Positions 24,247-32,443 of a stretch of 64,000 nt of DNA are shown here, piece by piece. This DNA comes from Umezawaea tangerina (GTDB taxonomy: Bacteria; Actinomycetota; Actinomycetes; Mycobacteriales; Pseudonocardiaceae). The position numbers and the translations under genes are program-made. The number at the start of each line of letters is the position of its first letter. Within the stretch, counting starts at the first letter, position 1. The notes under the pieces were generated by a model, which did not search any database, had not been told where the DNA came from, and was given only the letters and a program-made list of their open reading frames with translations. Where the stretch lies: positions 496,001-560,000 of the forward strand of contig NZ_PVTF01000007.1 of assembly GCF_003002815.1 (NCBI RefSeq), in the 5' to 3' direction.

Positions 24247-25710
24247 TCAGAGGCCCAGTGCCACGTACTTGACCTCCAGGTACTCGTCGATGCCACCGGT
24301 GCCGCCCTCGCGGCCGAGACCGGACTGCTTCACCCCGCCGAACGGGGCGGCGGCGTCCGACACCAGCCCCCGGTTCAGCCCGACCATGCCCGTCTCGAGC
24401 AGCTCGGCCAGCCGGACCGCCCGACCGACGTCACGGGTGTAGAGGTAGCCCACGAGGCCGAACTCGGTGTCGTTGGCGGCGCGGACGGCCTCCTGCTCGT
24501 CGGTGAACGTCGTGATCGGCGCCACCGGCCCGAAGATCTCCTCGCTGCCCAGCCGGGCGCCCGCCGGGACGTCGGTGAGCACGGTCGGCGGGTAGAAGTA
24601 CCCGGCGCGCTCCGGCACCCGCCCGCCCGTCGCGATCCGCGCGCCGCGCCTCACCGCGTCGTCGACCAGGCCCGCGACCCGGTCGCGCTGGACGGCGTCG
24701 ATCAGCGGCCCGACCCGCACGCCGTCGTCGACGCCGCGCCCGACGGTCAGCGCGGCCATCCGCGCGGTCAGCCCCGCGACGAACTCGTCGGCGACGTCGG
24801 CGTGCACGAGGAACCGGTTCGCCGCGACGCACGCCTCGCCGACGTTGCGCATCTTCGCGGTCATCGCGCCGTCCACGGCGGCGGCCACGTCGGCGTCCGC
24901 GCACACGATGAACGGCGCGTTGCCGCCCAGCTCCATCGACGTGCGCAGGACGTTGCCCGCCGCGGCTCCCAGCAGGGTCCGGCCCACGGCGGTCGACCCG
25001 GTGAACGACACCTTCCGCAGCCGCCGGTCGCGCAGCAGGGGAGCGGTGACCGGGCCGGGCGCGGTCGTGGGCACCACGTTGAGCACGCCGTCCGGCAGTC
25101 CGGCCTCGGCCAGCGCCGCGGCGAGCGCCAGAGTGGTCAACGGCGTCTGCTCGGCGGGCTTCACGACCATCGTGCACCCGGCCGCGATCGCGGGCCCGAC
25201 CTTGCGCGCGGGCATCGCCAGCGGCGCGTTCCACGGCGTGATCAGCAGGCACGGGCCGACGGGCTGCCGCAGGGTGACGATCCGGCCGTCCCCGGCGCTG
25301 TTGACCCGCCACTCGCCGGAGATCCGCGGTGCCTCCTCGGAGAACCAGCGCAGGTATTCGGCGGCGTAGGCGACCTCCGCGCGCGACTCGGCCAGCGACT
25401 TGCCCATCTCCAGCGTGATCAGCAGGGCGATCTCCTCGGTGCGCCCGACGAGGAGGTCGTGGGCGCGGCGGAGGACCTCGCCGCGGTCGCGCGGTGCCGT
25501 GGCGGCCCACCCCGGCTGGGCGGCCGCGGCGGCGTCGAGCGCGGCCAGGCCGTCCTCGGGTGACGCGTCGGCCACCTCGCACAGCACCGCCTCGGTGGCG
25601 GGGTCCTCCACCGCGAAGGTCCGGCCCCCGGTGGCGGCGCGCCACCGCCCGCCGATGAACAGCAACTTGGGGACGCGGTCGACCGGTCCGGGGTCGGAGG
25701 TGGATGTCAT
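24247..25710 (-). CDS. NAD(P)-dependent aldehyde dehydrogenase, succinate-semialdehyde type
   Basis: The protein has 487 residues. It carries the catalytic Glu in MELGGNAPFIV, the catalytic Cys in VGEACVAANRF, the N/K pair in LITPWNAPL and VVKPAEQTP, and the cofactor loop FTGSTAVGR. The GEACVAANR segment and the KQSGLGREGG end place it near succinate-semialdehyde/glutarate-semialdehyde dehydrogenases. ATG 25710 is taken as start. It is divergent from a PcaB-like lyase, so it may oxidise a semialdehyde in the same catabolic route. Confidence 0.9.
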   Translation of the reverse strand: MTSTSDPGPVDRVPKLLFIGGRWRAATGGRTFAVEDPATEAVLCEVADASPEDGLAALDAAAAAQPGWAATAPRDRGEVLRRAHDLLVGRTEEIALLITLEMGKSLAESRAEVAYAAEYLRWFSEEAPRISGEWRVNSAGDGRIVTLRQPVGPCLLITPWNAPLAMPARKVGPAIAAGCTMVVKPAEQTPLTTLALAAALAEAGLPDGVLNVVPTTAPGPVTAPLLRDRRLRKVSFTGSTAVGRTLLGAAAGNVLRTSMELGGNAPFIVCADADVAAAVDGAMTAKMRNVGEACVAANRFLVHADVADEFVAGLTARMAALTVGRGVDDGVRVGPLIDAVQRDRVAGLVDDAVRRGARIATGGRVPERAGYFYPPTVLTDVPAGARLGSEEIFGPVAPITTFTDEQEAVRAANDTEFGLVGYLYTRDVGRAVRLAELLETGMVGLNRGLVSDAAAPFGGVKQSGLGREGGTGGIDEYLEVKYVALGL

Positions 25711-25906
25711 CGTGCTCAAGGGGGTTCCCTCCTCGCAGGCGCGGTCCGTCCGCTGTGGCCGGTCACCGCCACCGTCGATGCAACCAGTCCCCGGAGCACT
25801 CCGGGAGCGCACAACGGGGTCTGCGGGTCCCGGGTCCGGCAGTCCTCGTCCCGGTAGGGCCACGTCCACCGGGCGGCGACCGCGTTCCGCGCCGCACACT
25901 GGTGAC

Positions 25907-27331
25907 ATGGAACGGAACGCGAGGCCACCGGCGACCCTCCACTCGGGACGGTCGCCGTTCTCCCTGCTCACCCACCTCGCGGGCGACGACGAGCAGCTGG
26001 CGCTCTTCTCCGCGGGCAGCGCGGTGGAGAGCTGGCTCGCCGCCGAGCGCGCCCTGGCCCGCGCCCAGGCCGAGCACGGCGTGATCGACCAGGCCGACGC
26101 CGACGCGATCGCGCGCGCCGCCGTGGTCGGCACGGTCGACGCCGACGCGTTGTGGGCGACCGCCCGCACCGTCGGCTACCCGATCCTCGGGCTGGTCCGG
26201 CAGATCAGCGCCGCGCTGCCCGAGGGCCCGGACGGTCGGGTGCACTACGGCGCCACCACCCAGGACGTGATGGACACCGGGCTGGCCCTGCAGCTGGCGC
26301 GGTCGCTGGCCGCGCTGGACCGGCGGCTCGGCGAGGTCGGCGACGCGCTCGCCGTCCGGGTCGCCGAGCACGCCGGCACCGTGATGGCCGCCAGGACGCA
26401 CGCCCAGCAGGCGGTGCCCACCACGTTCGGCGCCACCCTCGCGGGCCTGCTCGCGCAGCTCACCCGGCAGCGCCACCGGCTGGCCCAGGCGGTGCCGAGG
26501 GTCGCCGTGGTGTCGTTGTTCGGCGCGGGCGGCACGGCGGCCGCGCTCGGACCCCGGTCCGCGGCGGTCCGGGCGAGCATGGCGCGTGGGCTCGACCTGT
26601 TCCCCGCCGACGTGCCGTGGCACGCCGACCGCGACGGCGTGGCCGAGTTCGGCTGGCTCTGCACCACGATCACCGCCACCTGCGCCCGGCTGGCCCGCAA
26701 CGTCGTCGACCTGTCGCGCACCGAGATCGCCGAGGTCTTCGAGCCGTCCGGGGACCACCGCGGCGCGTCCTCGACCATGCCGCAGAAGGCCAACCCGATC
26801 TCGTCGGAGGTCGTCATCGGGCTGTCCGGCGCCGCGGGCGCGCTCGCGTCCTCGTTGGCGCGGATCCAGGAGGCGGGCCACGAGCGGTCCGCGGGGGAGT
26901 GGCAGGTCGAGTGGCAGGTGGTGCCGCAGCTCGCCGTGCTGGCCGGGTCCGCGCTCGCCGGGACGCTGGCCGTCGTGCGCGGGATGCGGGTCGACGCAGA
27001 CCGGATGCGCGCCAACCTGGAGCTGGACGGCGGGCTGGTCATGGCCGAGGCCCGGATGATGTCGCTGGCCGCCGCGATGGGCCGCGAGCACGCGCACGAC
27101 CTGGTCCACGAGGCGGCCACCAGGGCCCGTCGCACCGGTCGCGCGCTGGCCGAGGTGCTGGTCGAGGTGGCGGGCGAGCAGGGGAGGGCCGAGCTGCTGC
27201 CCGACCCGCCGGTCGCCGCCGCCGACTACCTCGGGGAGGCCGCGCTGATCGCCGAGGCCGCCGTCCGCGGCTGGACGGCCACCCCCGCCCTCGACCTGGT
27301 TCTCCGGCCGCTGTCGGACCTGGCGGTGTAG
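25907..27331 (+). CDS. PcaB-like lyase (3-carboxy-muconate cycloisomerase / adenylosuccinate lyase family)
   Basis: The 474-residue fumarase/aspartase-superfamily protein has HYGATTQDVMDT, a second conserved region with the His of ARTHAQQAVP, and the signature loop SSTMPQKANPISSE. These three regions build the shared active site. In this family GATTQD with SSTMPQKxNP is typical of 3-carboxy-cis,cis-muconate cycloisomerases. The nearby dienelactone hydrolase and semialdehyde dehydrogenase support an aromatic-acid (beta-ketoadipate-like) route, although no ring-cleavage dioxygenase is present here. Confidence 0.82.
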   Translation: MERNARPPATLHSGRSPFSLLTHLAGDDEQLALFSAGSAVESWLAAERALARAQAEHGVIDQADADAIARAAVVGTVDADALWATARTVGYPILGLVRQISAALPEGPDGRVHYGATTQDVMDTGLALQLARSLAALDRRLGEVGDALAVRVAEHAGTVMAARTHAQQAVPTTFGATLAGLLAQLTRQRHRLAQAVPRVAVVSLFGAGGTAAALGPRSAAVRASMARGLDLFPADVPWHADRDGVAEFGWLCTTITATCARLARNVVDLSRTEIAEVFEPSGDHRGASSTMPQKANPISSEVVIGLSGAAGALASSLARIQEAGHERSAGEWQVEWQVVPQLAVLAGSALAGTLAVVRGMRVDADRMRANLELDGGLVMAEARMMSLAAAMGREHAHDLVHEAATRARRTGRALAEVLVEVAGEQGRAELLPDPPVAAADYLGEAALIAEAAVRGWTATPALDLVLRPLSDLAV

Positions 27332-27342
27332 CCGCCCGCGGG

Positions 27343-27371
27343 GGCGGCGTGCGGTGGTCGCACGCCGCCCG
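27343..27371. terminator. Hairpin between convergent lyase and dienelactone hydrolase
   Basis: GGGCGGCGTGCG (27343-27354) pairs perfectly with CGCACGCCGCCC (27360-27371) over a 5-nt loop. It lies between the two stop codons at 27331 and 27379. Confidence 0.7.
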
Positions 27372-27378
27372 GTGGACC

Positions 27379-28128
27379 TCAGCCCCGCGGCAGGGCGCGG
27401 CCCAGCAGTGCCAGCAGCCGGTCCCAGTGCAGGCGCAGCCCGTCGGCGTCGAACGCGTCGGTGTCGGCCATCGTGAAGCCGTGCACGGTGTCCGGGTAGA
27501 CCTCGCAGGAGTAGGTGACGCCCGTTTCGTCGAACGCCTGCTCGAGCTCCTTGAGGGCCTCGGGCGCCAGGTCGGTCACGGCCAGGCCGAGGTGGACCTC
27601 GGCGGTCAGCGGCCCGACCAGGCGGTGCGGGCTGTCGGGCGCGTCGGTCACCAGGGGGCCGGGGTGGAACCCGCCGACGGCGGCGACCCGGTCGGGGTGC
27701 GCCGCCGCGGTGCGCACCGCGAGGACGGCGCCCATGCAGTAACCGGTCACGGCGACCGGTCCGGGGCTGACCTCCGGCTGGCTGGTGAGGAACCCGAGGT
27801 AGGCCTCCGCGTCGACCAGCGCCCGCTCGGGGGTGTGCTCCTGCATCAACGGGATCAGCTCGGCGAAGAGCGCGGGCCGCAGCTCGGCGGTGATGTGCTC
27901 GGGCAGCTCGACCACGGGCGGCGGGCCGTGCCGGTAGTAGACGTTCGGGACGAGCACGTAGTACCCGTGCCCGGCCAGTTCGCGGGCCATGTCCTCGATC
28001 ACGGGGCGCAGGCCGAAGGCGTCGGAGTACATCAGCACGCCGGGGTGCGTCCCGCCGCCGTCGGGGAAGGCGACGAAGGCGTCGGCCAGGCCGTCGGCGG
28101 TGGGGATGGTGGCGGTCTTGGTGGGGAT
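27379..28128 (-). CDS. Dienelactone hydrolase family protein with no normal start codon
   Basis: The protein is about 250 residues, the usual DLH length. It has the nucleophile Cys in GYCMGAVLAV and the catalytic His in DTVHGFTMAD. The alignment-competent N-terminus reads IPTKTATIPTADGLADAF, but no ATG, GTG or TTG lies there; the only candidate is ATC at 28128. A good AGGAAGGAAG sits about 8 nt upstream of that ATC, suggesting an original ATG (one base change), now either a rare ATC start or a dead gene. The frame is also open upstream, continuous with the broken amidohydrolase. Expected role: hydrolysis of lactones in ring-cleavage pathways. Confidence 0.7.
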   Translation of the reverse strand: MPTKTATIPTADGLADAFVAFPDGGGTHPGVLMYSDAFGLRPVIEDMARELAGHGYYVLVPNVYYRHGPPPVVELPEHITAELRPALFAELIPLMQEHTPERALVDAEAYLGFLTSQPEVSPGPVAVTGYCMGAVLAVRTAAAHPDRVAAVGGFHPGPLVTDAPDSPHRLVGPLTAEVHLGLAVTDLAPEALKELEQAFDETGVTYSCEVYPDTVHGFTMADTDAFDADGLRLHWDRLLALLGRALPRG

Positions 28129-28244
28129 GGCGGATCTTCCTTCCTGGGTGGGTGCGGCGACCGCGGGGAGATCCGCGGGCCGCGCCACCGCAGGACACTG
28201 CCCCGTGGGGCGGTCGACGGCAACTCCGGGGTGGGCCGGTCCCG

Positions 28245-29643
28245 CTACCGCCCGACGGCCCGCTCCTTCAAGGCGGCCAGCGCCGCCGCGTCGTGGTGCC
28301 CGCCCGCGCGGACGACACCGCTGACCGCGTGCAGGTTGGCGACCTCCGCGGTGGGGTCGGCGTCGAGCAGGACGAGGTCGGCCTCCTTGCCGACCTCGAC
28401 GGTGCCCGCGTCCGCCTCCCGCCCCAGGAACCGGGCCGGGTCGGTGGTGGCGCTCCGCAGGATCCGCAGCGGGCCGAGCCCGGCCTGGGCGAGCAGGTCG
28501 AACTCGTCGTGCAGGGAGGCGCCCGCGACCACCCAGGCCGCGCCGACCGCGTCGGTGCCCGCCAGGAGAGGGGCGCCCTTCCTCGTCGAGGATCCGCACC
28601 ACGCGCAGCAGGAGCGCGAACTGGTCGGCGAAGACGGCGTGCTGGGCCTCGTCGAACTTCTTGCCGAACGCGGCGGCCGCGGCGGTCCAGGCCTTGCGCT
28701 CCTTCGCGGTGGCGTAGCGCAGGTCGGGGTCCGCGGCGAACGCCGGGTCGTCGCAGGAGTACTGGGCCTTGACCCGGATCAGCGTGGGGCAGTTCCAGGT
28801 GCCGTTCGCGGCGAACCGCCGGGCGAGCTCGCGGGCCTTCTCCTCGTCGAAGCTGTCGACCGCGTCACGGGCGGCGCGCAGGGTGTCGGGGCCCGCCAGC
28901 TGGGAGGGGTTGACCACGATCCGGCCCAGCACCCTCGCGGCGACCTTGTCGGCGAACGGGATCCGGAACGGCGGCGTCCTGATCGGACCGCGGGCGCCGG
29001 CGGCGCGCAGGTGCTCCTCGTGGCACGAGCAGCCGGTCAGCAGGCCGATCCCCGGTCCGACGTGCTCGATCGACCGGAAGCCCGCGTCGGACGCCGCGCG
29101 CACGTCGATGCCCGCGGGCAGGTGGCCGACGACCGGGACGCCCAGCCGGTCGGCCTCGACCTGGACGGCCGCGTAGACCTCGGGGGTGACCAGGCCCGCC
29201 TTGATGAAGTCCGCGCCGTCCTCGGCCTGGCGCCGCACCTCCGCGACCGCGGCGTCCGGCTTGCCCGCGTTGAGCGGCGTGAGCACCGTGCCGGGCGTGG
29301 CGAGCAGCCTCGGCGCTGAGGCGCCGTCGCCGGGGACCCGGTCCTGGCGGCGCAGGCGCAGCAGCTCGGGGGTGCCGCTCATCTGCCGGTAGCCGGTGAC
29401 GCCGAAGGCGAGCATGAGCCCCAGCTCGGCGGAGGGGTCGGCGAGGTTGAGCGGGTGGGCGTGCATGTCCACGAACCCCGGCACGACGAAGCGGTCCCGG
29501 CCGTCGACCGTCGTCGGGTCGCCGTCTGGCCCCTCGGTGGCGCCGATCCCGGCGATCCGCCCGTCCGCGATCCGCACGTCCTGGTGAGGGGTGACCGCGC
29601 CGTCGCGCGGATCGACGACGGAGACGTTGGCGATGCGGTACAT
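28245..29643 (-). pseudogene. Amidohydrolase with a single frameshift
   Basis: From ATG 29643 (GGGAGGACC upstream) the frame reads MYRIANVSVVDPRDG, then HAHPLNLAD with the first metal His pair and VVGHLPAGI, as in imidazolonepropionase-like amidohydrolases. Near 28574-28578 a run of C (GGG on the coding strand) shifts the frame. The correct continuation (LLAGTDAVGAAWVVAGASLH, then GKEADLVLLDADP) is one base out and ends at TAG 28245. One extra G explains it. It may be a real pseudogene or a sequencing error; promoter, TetR and operator are intact. Confidence 0.8.
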
Positions 29644-29662
29644 CGTGGTCCTCCCGGACGTC

Positions 29663-29686
29663 ATAGTGAACAGATTTGTTCACTAT
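29663..29686. promoter_or_regulatory. TetR operator, perfect 10-4-10 palindrome
   Basis: ATAGTGAACA (29663-29672) and TGTTCACTAT (29677-29686) are perfect complements around GATT. The site is 20 bp upstream of the amidohydrolase start and 26 bp upstream of the TetR start, and is AT-rich in a very GC-rich setting. It very probably covers both promoters. Confidence 0.75.
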
Positions 29687-29711
29687 ATCCACGGGCGGTC
29701 ATCATGGGGTC

Positions 29712-30299
29712 GTGACCCCGCCACCCGCGACCCGTCGTCGAGGCAGCGCGCTGACCGCGGCGATCCACCTCGCCACCCTGGAGGAGCTGGCCCGCACCAG
29801 CTTCGCCGAGCTGTCGTTCGACCGGATCGCGACGGCGGCGGGCACCGGCAAGGCGGCCCTGTACCGGCGCTGGTCCAGCCCCGAGGAGCTGGTGCTGGCC
29901 GCGCTCACCGACCCCGCGACCGGCTTCGGGCGGCCGCCCGTCCCACCCGCCACCGGTTCCCTGCGAGCCGATCTGATCGCGCTGCTCACCGGCTTCGTGC
30001 ACGCGCTCGACGAGCCGCGCGGCCGGGCCCTGCGGCCGTTGCTGGCCTACCGCCACCAGAGTCCGGGGCTGTTCGACCGGGTGTGGGAGTCGGTGACCCG
30101 GCCCGCGCAGGAGGTGCTGATGCGGGTGCTGGGCGACGCGGTGGAACGGGGTGAGGCGGACCCGGCGCGGGTCACCGAGCGGACGGCCTCGATCGGCCCC
30201 CGGCTGCTCCTGGTGGAGGCGTGGCGCTCGGACGCCGTCGGCGACGACGAGGTGGTCCGGGTCGTGGACGAGGTGCTGCTCCCGCTGCTGTCCGGCTGA
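29712..30299 (+). CDS. TetR family transcriptional regulator
   Basis: The 195-residue protein has LATLEELARTSFAELSFDR and IATAAGTGKAALYRRWSSPE as the N-terminal HTH, and a TetR_C_16-like C-terminal region. The start is taken as GTG 29712. The perfect palindrome at 29663-29686 lies between it and the frameshifted amidohydrolase, so it is the repressor of that gene. It ends 9 bp before a convergent alpha/beta hydrolase. Confidence 0.88.
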   Translation: MTPPPATRRRGSALTAAIHLATLEELARTSFAELSFDRIATAAGTGKAALYRRWSSPEELVLAALTDPATGFGRPPVPPATGSLRADLIALLTGFVHALDEPRGRALRPLLAYRHQSPGLFDRVWESVTRPAQEVLMRVLGDAVERGEADPARVTERTASIGPRLLLVEAWRSDAVGDDEVVRVVDEVLLPLLSG

Positions 30300-30308
30300 C
30301 GCCCGGTG

Positions 30309-31175
30309 TCAGCGGTCCTCGGCGGTGTGCCGGACGAGGGCCGGGACGAGCACGTCCCACAGCGCCTTCGGCAGGTCGTGCCCGGCACCCTCGAGCACCA
30401 GCAGCTCCGCGCCGGGGACCGCGTCGCGCAGCGCCTCGCCGTGCGGGAGGGGGAAGACCGGGTCCAGGCCGCCGTGCACCACGAGCGTCGGCGCGGTGAT
30501 GTCGCCGAACCCGCCGCTGGCCGGGCCGTCGAAGTCGGCGGCGTAGTGGTTGGCCAGGGTCGACGCGATGTCGTTCGCGCGGGCCACGTCCCGTTCGACC
30601 AGCGCGCGCACGGCGGTCTCGTCGAAGTGCGGAGAGCCGCCCGAGTACGCCTTCGCCGACGCGACGACGTAGTCCACCACCGCCGCGTGGTCGGCCGGGT
30701 CCGGCTGGGCGGGGGAGTGCGCGGCCAGGTCCGCCGAGGGTGGCGGGAGGTCGGGCCCTCCGGTGGAGGTGCTGACGAACACCAGGGAGGCCACCCGCTC
30801 CGGGTGGTCCACCCCGGCGATGAGCCCGATCCCGCCGAACATCGACTGGCAGACCAGGTGCCCGCGCTCGACGCCGACCGCGGACAGGACGCCGAGCGCG
30901 TCCGCGGTCAGGTCGGTGAACGCGTACCCCGGCCGCCCCGGCGGGTAGCTCGTCGACCGGCCGGTGTCCCGGTGGTCGTAGCGGACCACGAACCGGCCGT
31001 GGGCGGCGATCCGCTCGCACAGCTCGGCCTCCCACCACAGCATCGACGCCGCGGCGCCCGCGACGAGCAGCACCGCCGGGTCGCCCGGCCTGCCGAAGGT
31101 CTCGACGCACAGCTCCACGCCGTTGATCCCGTGCAGCCGCTCACCGCTCGACAGCGCCTCGTCCACGTGCGTCAC
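30309..31175 (-). CDS. Alpha/beta hydrolase
   Basis: The ~288-residue protein has the oxyanion-side motif LLVAGAAASMLWW, the nucleophile elbow VCQSMFGGIG (Ser), the acid in HGGLDPVFPL and the His in EGAGHDLPKAL. VRYDHRDTGRS is typical of the family that includes aclacinomycin methylesterase-like RdmC and proline-iminopeptidase relatives. The start is uncertain: GTG 31175 lies just before recognisable sequence, while an ATG at 31307 would add ~44 residues without homology features. The substrate is unknown. Confidence 0.82.
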   Translation of the reverse strand: MTHVDEALSSGERLHGINGVELCVETFGRPGDPAVLLVAGAAASMLWWEAELCERIAAHGRFVVRYDHRDTGRSTSYPPGRPGYAFTDLTADALGVLSAVGVERGHLVCQSMFGGIGLIAGVDHPERVASLVFVSTSTGGPDLPPPSADLAAHSPAQPDPADHAAVVDYVVASAKAYSGGSPHFDETAVRALVERDVARANDIASTLANHYAADFDGPASGGFGDITAPTLVVHGGLDPVFPLPHGEALRDAVPGAELLVLEGAGHDLPKALWDVLVPALVRHTAEDR

Positions 31176-31351
31176 GGTAGGTCGCCGAGCCTGCTGGCGG
31201 AAGTGGACACCGGGCCGATGAAAGGCCGCCGCGCTGCGGACGCGCGTCGAGGAGCTGCCCGCGCGGCGGGCGGCGCTCCCGGAGCTCGCCGACGTGATCT
31301 CGGCCATGCGGGGTCGACCTTCCCACCGGTGTGAACCCGGAGGCCGGCCGC

Positions 31352-31696
31352 ATGACGACAGGAAAGCGGTTCGCCGCGGTGCACGCGGCGCTGGAGCGCA
31401 ACCTCGCGAGTGGTGCGGAGCTCGGCGCGTCCATCGCGGTCGAGGTCGACGGGGAGCTCGTGCTGGACGTGTGGGGCGGGTACCGGGACGTCGCCCGGTC
31501 GCTGCCGTGGGAACGCGACACGATCACCACCGTCTTCTCGATCTGGGGCGGCTGGGGCGGGTCGATGGCGATCGTGGACTCCGAACGGCGGATGACCGTC
31601 GCGTACGTGATGAACCGGATGGGCCCGGACGTCCTCGGGTCCGCGCGGGCCGCGGAGTACGTCACCGAGGTCTACCGGGCGGTCGGAGTCCGGTAG
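31352..31696 (+). pseudogene. Serine beta-lactamase/esterase-like remnant with internal deletion
   Basis: The 114-residue frame begins like class C beta-lactamase-type serine hydrolases ([20 protein letters not shown], then [12 protein letters not shown] and [11 protein letters not shown]). It stops exactly where the SxxK catalytic motif should follow and jumps to the family's C-terminal part ([17 protein letters not shown], then [12 protein letters not shown]). About 250 residues, including Ser and Lys of SxxK, are missing, yet the reading frame is kept. A GGAGG precedes ATG 31352. It cannot be a hydrolase; expression is possible. Confidence 0.78.
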
Positions 31697-31755
31697 ACCG
31701 GAAAGTCCGCAAAAATAGGGGTAACGGAAGTCCGCGGATGCGCGACAATCGCCTA

Positions 31756-31776
31756 GGCGGCTACCCCCCAGCCGCC
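31756..31776. terminator. Small hairpin downstream of beta-lactamase remnant
   Basis: GGCGGCT (31756-31762) pairs with AGCCGCC (31770-31776) around a C-rich 7-nt loop, about 60 bp after the remnant's stop. The stem is short and the function uncertain. Confidence 0.35.
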
Positions 31777-31903
31777 GGATCGCCGGTCGGGGTTCTCCAC
31801 CCCCCTGAGGGCCCCGACCGGGCACAGCCCCCGCTGCACTACGGTCGTGGCGGGCGGCGGGAACCCGACCGCGCCGTCGCAGGCCCTTCTACCGGGAAGC
31901 CAC

Positions 31904-32353
31904 GTGAAGAGCGTCGAGTTCAGCACCACGACCACCCTGCCCGCCCCACCCGACGAGGTCTTCGACCACCTCGCCGACCCGGACAACCATGTGGGCCTCT
32001 CGCCGTTGGTCGTCGAGGTGCGCGATATCCGCCGCGAGCCGGACGCGGTCCGCTTCACCGCCGTCGAGCGCTTCGCCCTCGGCCCTCTGCACCACGACAA
32101 CGTCATCGAGGTCACCCTGAACCTCGGCGACGGCACCATCTCCGGCGACGTCGTCAGCCCCGGCGGCGTGCGGGTGGCCTACGCCTACCGCGTCGAACCG
32201 GTCCCCGGCGGGACCAGGGTGACCGACCACTACCGGCTGTCGGCGCCGTTCGGGCTGCTGCGGTTCGCGGTGGGGCAGGCGAAGAAGGTGCAGGAGGCGC
32301 GCGGACGCGAGCTGGTGCGCCGGTTCGAGGCGAAGCGCTCCCCGCGGTCCTGA
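31904..32353 (+). CDS. SRPBCC (START-like) family protein
   Basis: The 149-residue protein begins KSVEFSTTTTLPAPPDEVFD with HLADPDNHVGLSPLV, the opening strand and helix of SRPBCC/polyketide-cyclase-like proteins. It ends with a long C-terminal helix (FAVGQAKKVQEARGRELVRR), which closes the hydrophobic ligand pocket. The GTG at 31904 follows CGGGAAG. Such proteins bind or isomerise hydrophobic molecules. No operon partner is evident, as the next gene is 90 bp downstream with its own start region. Confidence 0.78.
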   Translation: MKSVEFSTTTTLPAPPDEVFDHLADPDNHVGLSPLVVEVRDIRREPDAVRFTAVERFALGPLHHDNVIEVTLNLGDGTISGDVVSPGGVRVAYAYRVEPVPGGTRVTDHYRLSAPFGLLRFAVGQAKKVQEARGRELVRRFEAKRSPRS

Positions 32354-32443
32354 TCGGACGGTCGCGAAGGCTACCCGGACGGACCAGTGCCGGCACACGA
32401 TCCGGGACTGTCCGGGCGGTGCGGGCCGGTCGACAATCGGACC

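Noticed and set aside
27379-29664. A natural amidohydrolase-dienelactone hydrolase fusion protein
   Set aside because: The linking segment is Arg/Gly/Pro-rich shadow sequence, and the real amidohydrolase C-terminus is found in another frame, so the open frame is a by-product of the frameshift.
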